From assembly GCA_018667915.1 (NCBI GenBank), contig JABIRI010000011.1, forward strand, positions 1-49,092: a DNA stretch of 49,092 bases. The letters run 5' to 3'. Below the pieces are notes generated by a model. It had not been told where the DNA came from. It searched no databases and worked only from the letters and a program-made list of their open reading frames with translations. Shown one piece after another: positions 1-6,803 of this stretch (positions are counted from its first letter, which is position 1; the number at the start of each line of letters is the position of its first letter). Made by a program: the position numbers and the translations under genes. The DNA is from Opitutaceae bacterium. GTDB lineage: Bacteria > Verrucomicrobiota > Verrucomicrobiia > Opitutales > Opitutaceae.

Positions 1-78
1 CTTGGCCGCGCTGCGGCCACTGCTACGCCACAGTTGCAGCGCCTCGCGCTTAAACTCAGCATCATACTTGTTGTTCAT
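1..78 (-). CDS. IS3-family transposase OrfA (N-terminal fragment)
   Basis: Twenty-six codons from an ATG at 78 run off the left edge and read MNNKYDAEFKREALQLW followed by a Ser/Arg/Ala-rich stretch. This matches the start of the HTH_Tnp_1 domain in IS3/IS911-group OrfA proteins, in which a helix-turn-helix binds the element's ends and OrfA is later fused by frameshift to the DDE integrase OrfB. A purine-rich ribosome site (GGAGGTGGGG) lies about 20 bases upstream. The fragment is too short to assign a subgroup. Confidence 0.65.
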   Translation of the reverse strand, partial: MNNKYDAEFKREALQLWRSSGRSAAK

Positions 79-122
79 AAGGGACCTTTCATTTGGTCCC
101 CACCTCCGTGTCCGTCAAATCA
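1..122 (-). mobile_element. IS3-type insertion sequence, left end only (cut by window edge)
   Basis: The minus strand begins a transposase OrfA reading frame (1-78) preceded by an untranslated leader with a GGAGGTGGGG purine tract. An inverted pair GGGACC (81-86) / GGTCCC (95-100) lies in that leader. The likely outer terminus is the TGATTTGACGGACAC run read on the minus strand from position 122, because IS3-family ends usually begin with TG. The right end, target duplication and OrfB lie outside the window, so the outer boundary is an inference. The next gene's stop codon (120-122) would be supplied by this terminus. Confidence 0.6.
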
Positions 123-443
123 GGGCAACCTCAACCTGACCCCGTTAGCTAGGGGTTTGAGGACTTTGGCTTCGACGATGAAGGGGCCGAAGGGGAATAA
201 GGCGCCAAGAATGATGTAAATGGTGCGTTTGAGGGGCCATTTGTCCTCGTTGACCTGGGCATGGAGTGCCGCGGCGATCAAGAGGAGGAAGAGCACACCG
301 TGGGCCATGCCGACTATTCGCACTGCCATCGGTTGATCGGCCAAATACTTCAATGGCATGGCGATGAAGATTAACAGCACGAAGGACCAACCTTCGATGA
401 GTCCGAGCAGGCGAACGCGGCCTAGTGCGGTGGAAAAATTCAT
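120..443 (-). CDS. DUF3817 small membrane protein with an altered C-terminus
   Basis: A 107-residue membrane protein of the DUF3817 family, function unknown. Typical features seen are the LGRVRLLGLIEGWSF opening, the MPLKYLA and VRIVGMAHGVLF segments and an LFPFGPF third hydrophobic segment. The start at 443 (MNFSTAL) was chosen over an upstream in-frame ATG because family members begin just before the LGR motif. The last eight residues (NGVRLRLP) and the stop are encoded by a GGGGTCAGGT sequence and the presumed IS terminus rather than by family-like sequence, so the natural C-terminus has probably been replaced. Because the core is intact the protein may still fold. It is divergent from the small protein at 578. 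Confidence 0.8.
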   Translation of the reverse strand: MNFSTALGRVRLLGLIEGWSFVLLIFIAMPLKYLADQPMAVRIVGMAHGVLFLLLIAAALHAQVNEDKWPLKRTIYIILGALFPFGPFIVEAKVLKPLANGVRLRLP

Positions 444-485
444 GGGCCAAATGTGGTCAGATTTGGGACACTCGGTCCAGCCCAT

Positions 486-501
486 TGGGTGAATTCACCC
501 A
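486..501. promoter_or_regulatory. Perfect 16-bp palindrome, candidate operator
   Basis: TGGGTGAATTCACCCA is self-complementary and sits in the divergent spacer between the DUF3817 gene (start 443, minus) and the 59-residue protein (start 578, plus). Its size and position suit a dimeric repressor site, but no regulator gene is adjacent, so function is inference. Confidence 0.35.
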
Positions 502-577
502 GTATCACCTGAGTAATCACACCTATGACCCGAGGGTTGAGTAACCAAAGCACAATCAATAGCTTGGAGCCGTTACG

Positions 578-757
578 ATGGCCCCGGATATCCAACGAAT
601 TCTGTTGATGATAGTTCTGCCCGCATTGGTGCTGATGCTGGGCCTGTGGTGGGGGATCAAACGTAAGAACACGCCTCCTGAAATGAGGTGGCCACGTCGT
701 AATCGTTCCCGCGGTCGTCGCCGAAGCGAACGGGACCTACCTCCGGCCGATCACTGA
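578..757 (+). CDS. Small single-pass membrane protein with basic tail
   Basis: A 59-residue open frame starts at ATG 578 behind a TTGGAG ribosome site (564-569) with good spacing, and ends at TGA 755-757. Residues 8-27 are strongly hydrophobic (ILLMIVLPALVLMLGLWWG). They are followed by KRKN and an Arg-rich tail at residues 37-52, giving a probable N-out, positive-inside single helix. I recognise no family. Support comes from the ribosome site, the transmembrane segment with positive-inside charge, and the otherwise empty gap. It may be a small accessory or stress membrane protein; no function is claimed. Confidence 0.5.
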   Translation: MAPDIQRILLMIVLPALVLMLGLWWGIKRKNTPPEMRWPRRNRSRGRRRSERDLPPADH

Positions 758-785
758 GCACGAAGCAGGAGCGCCGGTTCTTACT

Positions 786-1196
786 TCAATCCGGATCGTT
801 TTCCCAGAGGCGGGGCGTCGCGAATTCGAGACTGTTTCCGGCCGGATCACGGAAGTAGATGGAGCGCGCGCCGTTTTCCCAGGTTTCCTCGTGTTCGACT
901 TCAACTCCGGCGGATTCGATTCGTTCACGCCAACGTGTCAGGTCTTCGCGTTCAACGGCCCAACAGATATGCTCACTGCCTTGGCTGCCGTGCGAGGGAA
1001 TGTCGCCGGGATGGGGGTTCTTGGTTTCGTCAGGATTGAAGATCAGCACCATGCCATGACCACAGTGGAAGAACAGGTGACGGCCTTCTACGCGCGAGTG
1101 GAGCCGGAGCTCCAGCAAGTCGTGGTAGAAGCGATAAGCCGCATCCAAATCCTCGGCATAGATGCAGGTTTCGAGAACGCGAAGAGGGGGAAGCAT
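786..1196 (-). CDS. VOC family (glyoxalase/bleomycin-resistance fold) protein
   Basis: A 136-residue single-domain vicinal-oxygen-chelate protein. It has the two-repeat babbb pattern: repeat one from LRVLETCIYAEDLDAAYRFY to HGMVLIFNP, repeat two from EHICWAV to the closing DPAGNSLEFATP motif. Metal ligands in this fold are His and Glu on the strands; candidates are the His in EHICWAV and the Glu in NSLEF. VOC members include glyoxalase I, dioxygenases and drug-binding proteins, and the substrate cannot be told from sequence. The length is normal for a single-domain member. It is transcribed alone on the minus strand. Confidence 0.85.
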   Translation of the reverse strand: MLPPLRVLETCIYAEDLDAAYRFYHDLLELRLHSRVEGRHLFFHCGHGMVLIFNPDETKNPHPGDIPSHGSQGSEHICWAVEREDLTRWRERIESAGVEVEHEETWENGARSIYFRDPAGNSLEFATPRLWENDPD

Positions 1197-1327
1197 TTTA
1201 AAAATCTAGGTTAATTTTTCCGGAATCGATCCCGCCTTCGATCAATCGGCGATTTCGGTTGGGCAATCGTTCGGGCCACACCTTCTCGCCGAGCATTGGG
1301 AGTCTCAACCTTCAACTCCGCTTACGC

Positions 1328-1762
1328 CTATCGCGAAAACGTCCGGTTCTCGTTCAGTTGTCGGTCGATCTCGATCACTTGGTTGTGCCGGATGACGACT
1401 TTGATTTGTTCTACGCGAGCGATGCGTTGTTGATCCATCAGCGGCTCCTTGAGCATGTGCATTTCGCCAGTGATGGGGTCGACATAGGGCACCTCCTGCA
1501 TTTCTGCGGTTATCGTTTGGTAGATGGGCGGATGGTCCACCGTATAGTAGCGGGTTCCCTCCATCCGGTTCCATTCCGTGGCTGGTTCGATTTTCCGTGG
1601 CTCGCCCAAGCAATCCTGAAGCTGAACCCGCGTCATCCCGACAATCAACTCGCTCGAGGCGGCGGGTTTGTTTGCAACCCGGGTAGACTCGCAGCCCGCG
1701 AAAACGAGCATGGCGATGATGCCGAATGCACGAATCATCGAAAACGAATGAAGGTTTGGCAT
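1328..1762 (-). CDS. Putative lipoprotein with SmpA/BamE-like region
   Basis: A 144-residue protein. From the start at 1762 (MPNLHSF) it has a signal sequence ending in a lipobox-like FAGC with the lipidated Cys near residue 24, so outer-membrane or periplasmic anchoring is likely. A later ATG at 1738 (MIRAFGI) would also give a functional signal. The mature part begins with IVGMTRVQLQDCLGEP, which resembles the GMT..QV...LG.P helix of SmpA/OmlA/BamE-like domains; the rest (repeated Tyr/Pro/Glu, then a basic Ile/Val C-terminus) is not recognised. A longer in-frame upstream extension lacks signal-peptide logic and was rejected. It is divergent from the nucleotidyltransferase at 1900. Confidence 0.65.
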   Translation of the reverse strand: MPNLHSFSMIRAFGIIAMLVFAGCESTRVANKPAASSELIVGMTRVQLQDCLGEPRKIEPATEWNRMEGTRYYTVDHPPIYQTITAEMQEVPYVDPITGEMHMLKEPLMDQQRIARVEQIKVVIRHNQVIEIDRQLNENRTFSR

Positions 1763-1899
1763 GAAGCTCTGAACTTCCGCGAACGGCGCGTGATATACAA
1801 ACCGGGCGTTGGTTGCTGTTAATCTGTTCGATAAATCCAGCGTCTGATTCCCCGCAAAATGCTTGGCGCACGACCGTCGGGGCATTCGTCTAGGCGGTA

Positions 1900-2772
1900 A
1901 TGCAACCTTCAACACTTTTGGTCTTAGCCGCTGGAATGGGTTCCCGTTACGGAGGGCTCAAACAACTCGATCCGGTCGGGCCGAGTGGGGAAACCATTCT
2001 GGACTATGCCGTGTTTGACGCGATCCGCGCCGGTTTTGGCCGGGTAGTATTTGTAATCCGTCGGGATTTTGAGGAGATCTTTCGCGACAAGATTGGCGCC
2101 CGCTATGCCGACAAGATTGATGTGGGCTACGCCTTCCAATCGTTGGACCGTTTGCCGGCGGGAGTCACTCTGCCACCCGAGCGCGAAAAGCCTTGGGGCA
2201 CCGGACACGCGGTCTGGTGCGCGCGCGACGAAGTGCCGGGATCATTTGCGGCCATCAATGCCGATGATTTTCTCGGCCGTGATGCGTTTGAGCAGTTGGC
2301 CGGATTCATCGCTGCACCCGATGCGGAACATGCAATGGTCGGTTACCGTTTGGATCGCACGCTTTCCGAGCAGGGGTCGGTTTCGCGGGGCGTTTGTGCG
2401 GTGGATGCGAATGGCTTGTTGACCGAAGTTGTCGAACATACCGGCATCTCGCACTCCGACGTCGGCGAGGGTCGCACGTTCTCGGGCCAAGAAATCGTAT
2501 CGATGAATTGTTGGGCGTTTCAGCCGTCGTTTTGGGATCAACTCGATCGCCAACTCCACGCCTTCATCGACAAACAGCTCAACGTGCCGAAGGCGGAGTT
2601 CTATCTGCCTGCTTCAGTGTCGGAGGAAATCGCAGCCGGCAATACGACGGTCCGCGTGCGGCCAACGACAGCGAGCTGGTTTGGCGTTACTTATCGCGAA
2701 GACAAGCCACAGGTCGAAGCTACGCTCGCCGGCATGGTGGAGCGTGGGGAGTATCCCGCTTCGTTATTCTAA
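1900..2772 (+). CDS. Nucleotidyltransferase family protein (sugar-nucleotide type)
   Basis: A 290-residue cytoplasmic enzyme with the NTP-transferase Rossmann-like fold. The N-terminal signature LAAGMGSRYGGLKQL (about residues 9-23) matches the LAAGxGxR nucleotide-binding motif of enzymes that join an NTP to a sugar or polyol phosphate. KPWGTGHAVW (about 97-106) and INADDFLG (about 118-125) correspond to the base-binding and catalytic Asp regions. Family members activate hexose-1-phosphates or related compounds for cell-envelope synthesis; which substrate is used here cannot be told. It stands alone, and the following gene is convergent. Confidence 0.8.
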   Translation: MQPSTLLVLAAGMGSRYGGLKQLDPVGPSGETILDYAVFDAIRAGFGRVVFVIRRDFEEIFRDKIGARYADKIDVGYAFQSLDRLPAGVTLPPEREKPWGTGHAVWCARDEVPGSFAAINADDFLGRDAFEQLAGFIAAPDAEHAMVGYRLDRTLSEQGSVSRGVCAVDANGLLTEVVEHTGISHSDVGEGRTFSGQEIVSMNCWAFQPSFWDQLDRQLHAFIDKQLNVPKAEFYLPASVSEEIAAGNTTVRVRPTTASWFGVTYREDKPQVEATLAGMVERGEYPASLF

Positions 2773-2801
2773 GCACCCACCGCGCGACGAGGGAAATTGA
2801 G

Positions 2802-3485
2802 TCAGCGCGTTTTGTGCGATTTCAGTTTCGCTAGGGTCACGACGATTTCACTGGGATCGTAACGTTTGGTGTAGTCCTCATTGATTTCAGCTCGGGCAAT
2901 CTTGTGATCTGAGCCGATCACGTAAGAGGCTGCGAGAGGGAGTCGGTCCGCTCCAGCGTCTCCATTGAGCACATCAAGTTGAATTCCCATTTGCGCATAG
3001 ACTCGGAGTAGCGTCGGCGGAACATTGTAAACGAGTCCGTATTGATCAGCGGTGCGTAGTCCGGCATCGGTTACCAACGGGAAATTCAGCGCGTGGTCGA
3101 TCCGCGTTTGGAGGGAACCGTCGGGCAGTTGCGGTGATACCGCGATTAGCTCGGCGCCGAGTTCCTGGAGGCGAGGCAACTCGCGTTGAAGACCGCGCAG
3201 ATAGGTTTCACAAAACGGACACCAGCCTCCGCGAAAGAAAATCAGCACGACCGGACCGTGGGAGAGTTTTTCGTAGAGACGCAGGGGCGTTCCGTCGGAT
3301 GTGGGCAAAATGAAATCCGGCGCGGGTGCACCGGATTTCAGAGCCGCATCCCCAGCTCCGCGATCGACGAGGGTGCGGATGGTATCCCGCATCACCCGCA
3401 GCTGATCCGCTGAAAGCATGTCACCGAGCGCTGCAACCCGCTCGGCCAATTCGGCGCGCGTAGGGGCTGCAGCGGGGGAGGACAT
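2802..3485 (-). CDS. Peroxiredoxin-like (AhpC/TSA) protein
   Basis: A 227-residue thioredoxin-fold protein. An N-terminal helical region (about 1-50) precedes the redoxin core, which opens with GAPAPDFILPTSDG and carries FFRGGWCPFC, so a CxxC motif occupies the peroxidatic site. This arrangement is typical of the peroxiredoxin-like AhpC/TSA family with a WCPFC motif rather than the classical PxxxTxxC Prx motif. It probably reduces peroxides or protein thiols in the cytoplasm. The start at 3485 (MSSPAAAP) was preferred over an upstream in-frame ATG inside the glutaredoxin gene. It follows the glutaredoxin gene with a 43-base gap, so the two probably form a redox operon. Confidence 0.85.
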   Translation of the reverse strand: MSSPAAAPTRAELAERVAALGDMLSADQLRVMRDTIRTLVDRGAGDAALKSGAPAPDFILPTSDGTPLRLYEKLSHGPVVLIFFRGGWCPFCETYLRGLQRELPRLQELGAELIAVSPQLPDGSLQTRIDHALNFPLVTDAGLRTADQYGLVYNVPPTLLRVYAQMGIQLDVLNGDAGADRLPLAASYVIGSDHKIARAEINEDYTKRYDPSEIVVTLAKLKSHKTR

Positions 3486-3528
3486 GATAGGATCGACTGG
3501 GATGGAGTTCGGTAAACCGACCGCAGAC

Positions 3529-3789
3529 TCAGGCGGGAACGTCGAGACCGCGAGCTTTGAAAAAAGGGACAAGCTCGTCGGCGCCGAAGTCGGCCAGCAC
3601 GTCACCGTTCCAGTTGAGCACGGGCGCCTTGGTCTGGCCGGAGAGAGCTTTCATGCGATCGAAGGCGTTGGCATCCGAGGTCACATTGACCTCTTGATAT
3701 TTGTGACCGGCGCGATCGAGCACGTCGGTGGCTTGAGCACACCAAGGGCAGCCGGTTTTGACGAAGAGTTGAGGAAGTTCGGAAGACAT
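3529..3789 (-). CDS. Glutaredoxin family protein
   Basis: An 86-residue thioredoxin-fold protein with a dithiol CPWC motif near residues 14-17 (VKTGCPWCAQA), a KAPVL cis-Pro loop and a DELVPFF C-terminal helix. The length fits small bacterial glutaredoxins, which reduce protein or glutathione mixed disulfides in the cytoplasm; CPWC instead of CPYC is a common variant. The start at 3789 was chosen because the upstream extension is Pro/Arg-rich and non-family. Its position between the peroxiredoxin-like gene and the YHS gene suggests it supplies electrons to the neighbouring peroxidase. Confidence 0.88.
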   Translation of the reverse strand: MSSELPQLFVKTGCPWCAQATDVLDRAGHKYQEVNVTSDANAFDRMKALSGQTKAPVLNWNGDVLADFGADELVPFFKARGLDVPA

Positions 3790-3821
3790 TTTGATGGAGG
3801 GACGAAGTTCTGAGGGAAGAG

Positions 3822-3861
3822 GAAATATAAACGGAGGCGATTCTGAAGGGAACCGCCTCCG
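3822..3861 (-). terminator. Intrinsic terminator after the YHS gene
   Basis: An 8-bp perfect stem, CGGAGGCG (3832-3839) with CGCCTCCG (3854-3861), is followed on the minus strand by the T-rich run TTTATATTT. It lies directly downstream of the YHS gene stop and upstream of the glutaredoxin start, so it probably limits read-through between them. Confidence 0.6.
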
Positions 3862-3877
3862 AGGTTTTGCTGAAAAA

Positions 3878-4321
3878 TTATTCAGATGCGTTGAGGCTGG
3901 GCCAGTTGGCATCGGCCCTCTCGATAAGGGCGTCGATATCGGCATCGAACTGGGCTTTGATCTCAGCGTTGTAGTTGAGAATCAAACGGCCGCCGGTGAT
4001 CTGCCAGGTGTCGATTTCGACGGGAAACAGTTTTCCTTTGGCCGCACCAAATCCACAGTAGCCGCCGTAAGCGGGCAGATATCTTTCAGGGGAAGCCAGA
4101 AACAGATCACGATGAGCAGTCTTGGCGAACTGGTAGGTCGCACCTTCATGCTCGGCGGTGATGGAGGATTTACCCTGCACGGCTGCCCCCAAAGTGAAGA
4201 AGGCGACGGGATCGTGCCCGGAGAGGGCGAGACCGTTGTCGTCGGTGTTGACCGCGGCGCTCGCTTGAGCGGCGAGAGAGAGTAGCGTGAAGGCAGCGAT
4301 GAAGCGAAGTGAGTGGGTCAT
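3878..4321 (-). CDS. Secreted YHS-domain protein
   Basis: A 147-residue protein with an N-terminal signal peptide (MTHSLRFIAAFTLLSLAAQASA, in two parts: basic/polar start, hydrophobic core, AxA cleavage near residue 23). The mature part has the YHS hallmarks GHDPVAFF (about 35-42), a YQFAKTAHRDLF segment and YLPAYGGYCGFG (about 81-92). The YHS domain is a small, possibly metal-binding module named from a Tyr-His-Ser set; secreted copies are widespread and uncharacterised. The gene is divergent from the LysR regulator at 4468, so it is the likely regulatory target, and it is followed by a terminator. Confidence 0.85.
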   Translation of the reverse strand: MTHSLRFIAAFTLLSLAAQASAAVNTDDNGLALSGHDPVAFFTLGAAVQGKSSITAEHEGATYQFAKTAHRDLFLASPERYLPAYGGYCGFGAAKGKLFPVEIDTWQITGGRLILNYNAEIKAQFDADIDALIERADANWPSLNASE

Positions 4322-4421
4322 GATATTTTGGTGTGTTGGATTGGGTTTGAAATTTTCGACCGGCGGGGCCGATCGGTTGGTGGGTCCAGAATAACCTGAA
4401 GTTATAAATTAGTGAAATCGT

Positions 4422-4443
4422 ATGATTTTCTTGAATTAATCAT
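4422..4443. promoter_or_regulatory. Candidate LysR-type operator between YHS and LysR genes
   Basis: ATGATT (4422-4427) and AATCAT (4438-4443) form an inverted repeat with a 10-base AT-rich spacer inside the 146-base divergent region. It contains a T-N(n)-A core of the kind LysR-type regulators bind. The surrounding 60 bases are markedly AT-rich compared with the genome average seen here, as expected for overlapping divergent promoters. Confidence 0.4.
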
Positions 4444-4467
4444 ATTTTCTTATGACTAATTCGGACC

Positions 4468-5391
4468 ATGGAACTGCGACACATGCGGACCTTCGCGGCG
4501 GTGGCCCGGGCTTTAAATTTCACGGCGGCGGCGGCGGAGTTGAATGTTGCGCAGCCGGCGGTGAGTCAGACCATCCGCGATCTGGAGGACGAGATGGGGG
4601 TGCAGTTGTTCCACCGCACCAAACGATCCGTGCGCATTACGGCGGCGGGGCGCACGTTTCAGGCCGATGTCGAACGCATCTTGAGTGATGCCGATGTGGC
4701 TGTCCAAGCCACGCAACGAGCGGCACGGGGCGAGGTGGGAGCGCTCTCAGTGGGGTTTATGGGGCCAGCGATGTGGCCGGTTCTTCCTGAAATCGTGAAA
4801 GATTATCAGGGGCTGTATCCCGGGGTGGAGTTGTCGTTGCGGGAGTTGATGCCGGACCGGCAAATCACGGCGTTTCGCGAAGGTCGATTAGACGTGGGGT
4901 TTTCCCGATCGTTTGGTGAGCAGGCCCAGGAGTTGTGGCTGGATGAAGAACTCATTTACACCGATCGGATCGTCGCAGCAGTGCCGACGGATCATGCGCT
5001 GGCGAAGCGCCGTCGTTTGAGTCTCAAACAACTGGGGCGGGAAGACTTGGTGCTGTATCACCGCGAAGGCACCCCCGGTATGTTTGACCAAATCATTGAG
5101 ACTTTGCGTGGGGTAGGCGTGGTTCCACGGGTGCGCCATCAGCCCGATCAAATGATGACGGTGCTCACTTGGGTGGCGGCGGGTTCCGGCATCGGACTTG
5201 TGCCGGGATGCGTTGCGCGGCTGGCATTTGAAGGCGTGGAGTTCCGCGAAATCACGCCCTCGGCAGGCCCGCTTCCGCTGGTGATGGTGCATCGGCGGGC
5301 TGATGAGTCGCCAACGGTCGCTGCATTTGTCGATCGGGTGCGGGCGCAGCGGGATCGGTTGCAGAAGGGTATGGAAGGACGCTGCAGTTGA
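4468..5391 (+). CDS. LysR family transcriptional regulator
   Basis: A 307-residue LysR-type regulator. Residues 1-60 hold the winged helix-turn-helix (MELRHMRTFAAVA, then AAAELNVAQPAVSQTIRDLE and LFHRTKRSVRITAAG). Residues about 90-295 form the periplasmic-binding-protein-like effector domain (GALSVGFMG, PGVELSLRELM, DVGFSR, ASGIGLVPG). Such regulators act as tetramers at divergent promoters and respond to a small ligand. The divergent YHS gene with an intervening inverted repeat is the most likely target; the symporter that follows after 52 bases on the same strand is another. The ligand is not predictable, though the effector region resembles BenM/CatR-like aromatic-responsive members. Confidence 0.9.
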   Translation: MELRHMRTFAAVARALNFTAAAAELNVAQPAVSQTIRDLEDEMGVQLFHRTKRSVRITAAGRTFQADVERILSDADVAVQATQRAARGEVGALSVGFMGPAMWPVLPEIVKDYQGLYPGVELSLRELMPDRQITAFREGRLDVGFSRSFGEQAQELWLDEELIYTDRIVAAVPTDHALAKRRRLSLKQLGREDLVLYHREGTPGMFDQIIETLRGVGVVPRVRHQPDQMMTVLTWVAAGSGIGLVPGCVARLAFEGVEFREITPSAGPLPLVMVHRRADESPTVAAFVDRVRAQRDRLQKGMEGRCS

Positions 5392-5443
5392 CGCTGAGCG
5401 CGGAGCGGGGAAGGTTGTTGATCACCCCTCGACCCCGTTTGCC

Positions 5444-6724
5444 ATGAATTCCCTTTTCGATCCGCGTTATCTGACTCGTAACATCCTCATCGGTATGGCG
5501 CTGGGCGCGACCATCGGCACGGCGCTTAACATGGCGGGAGCGACTCCAGAGGCGCCAGGGTTTATCGCAGGAGAACTGTTCCAATTATTGGGCGATGTGT
5601 TTGTGCGGTCCTTGCAGGTATTGGTCGTGCCCCTCGTATTGCTGTCCCTGATCGTCGGCACGGCTTCATTGGACGATGTGCGCAAGCTCGGCCGGATCGG
5701 CGTGAAGACGTTGGTCTTCTACATCGGCACGACGGCTGCAGCGATCACGATCGCGATGTTGTTGGCTGTGGTGTTTCGAGCGGGGTCAGGATTTGAGCTG
5801 AATCTTGAATCGAGTTTTAGCGCAAAAGAAAGTCCCGGTCTGCGCTCGGTGTTGACCAATATTTTCCCGAAAAACCCCTTCGCGGCGATGGCCGAAGGCA
5901 ACATGCTTCAAGTGATCGTTTTCGCGATTCTGATCGGGATTTCGATGTGCTTGGCCGGGGCGCCCGGTCAGCGGGTTTTGGCCATCGCCAAAGATTTAAA
6001 CGAAGTCGTGATGAAGTTGGTCGTGGTGCTCATGCTGGCCGCTCCGTTCGGTGTTTTTGCGCTGGTCGGGAAAACGTTCGCCATTCAAGGCTTTGGCACG
6101 ATAGCGGCCCTGGGGCAGTATTTTGGATTAGTGCTTGGTGCGCTACTCCTCCACGCGTTCATTACCTACGGAATAATTTTGAAGGTGTTTTCGGGGTTGA
6201 GCCCCGTGCGTTTCTTTAAGCAGATGCGTCGCGTGCAACTGTTCGCGTTTTCGACCGCGAGCAGTAACGCGACTTTACCTCTCAATCTGGAGAATGCGGA
6301 ACATAACCTCGGCGTGAAGCGCTCGATTGGTTCGTTCACGATTCCGTTGGGCGCGACGATCAACATGGATGGCACGGCGATCATGCAGGGTGTTGCCACC
6401 GTATTTATCTCCACCGCGTTGGGCGTTGAGCTCGGGGTGCAGGGCTACTTGATGGTCATCCTCACGGCGACCCTCGCTTCGGTCGGAACGGCGGGGGTGC
6501 CGGGGGTCGGCCTCGTGATGCTTGCCATGGTATTTAATCAAGTCGGGCTGCCACTTGAAGCGATTGGAGTCATTCTGGGCGTAGATCGCCTCCTCGATAT
6601 GGTTCGCACCGCGGTCAACGTGACTGGTGACGCGGTTGTTTCTACCATCGTCGCGAAGTCGGAAGGTGAGTTTAGCCAGGCGATTTTCGATGCTGAGGAG
6701 CCCCAGTGGGAAGAACGCACGTGA
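5444..6724 (+). CDS. Dicarboxylate/amino-acid:cation symporter (DAACS family)
   Basis: A 426-residue inner-membrane transporter of the GltP/DctA/GltPh family, which moves C4-dicarboxylates or acidic/neutral amino acids with Na+ or H+. Diagnostic motifs are the Ser-rich hairpin TASSNATLPLNLENAE, the NMDGTAIMQG signature (sodium and substrate site) and the C-terminal DRLLDMVRTAVNVTGDA, where the second Asp and Asn contact substrate. TM1-3 start at LTRNILIGMALGATIGT. A longer in-frame start at 5303 overlaps the LysR gene and lacks family similarity; 5444 gives the usual N-terminus. It lies 52 bases after the LysR gene on the same strand. Confidence 0.92.
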   Translation: MNSLFDPRYLTRNILIGMALGATIGTALNMAGATPEAPGFIAGELFQLLGDVFVRSLQVLVVPLVLLSLIVGTASLDDVRKLGRIGVKTLVFYIGTTAAAITIAMLLAVVFRAGSGFELNLESSFSAKESPGLRSVLTNIFPKNPFAAMAEGNMLQVIVFAILIGISMCLAGAPGQRVLAIAKDLNEVVMKLVVVLMLAAPFGVFALVGKTFAIQGFGTIAALGQYFGLVLGALLLHAFITYGIILKVFSGLSPVRFFKQMRRVQLFAFSTASSNATLPLNLENAEHNLGVKRSIGSFTIPLGATINMDGTAIMQGVATVFISTALGVELGVQGYLMVILTATLASVGTAGVPGVGLVMLAMVFNQVGLPLEAIGVILGVDRLLDMVRTAVNVTGDAVVSTIVAKSEGEFSQAIFDAEEPQWEERT

Positions 6725-6803
6725 GGTCCCGGAATGCCGTGCTTTCCGCAAAACGGGTTTGCGCCGGACGCAAGAACCCGCGTAGGTGCGTCTCTACACG
6801 TTA

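Noticed and set aside
6754-6780. Bulged stem between the symporter and CorC-type genes
   Set aside because: The arms CGGGTTTGCG/CGCAAGAACCCG need a two-base bulge and no T-run follows, so neither a terminator nor an operator is supported.
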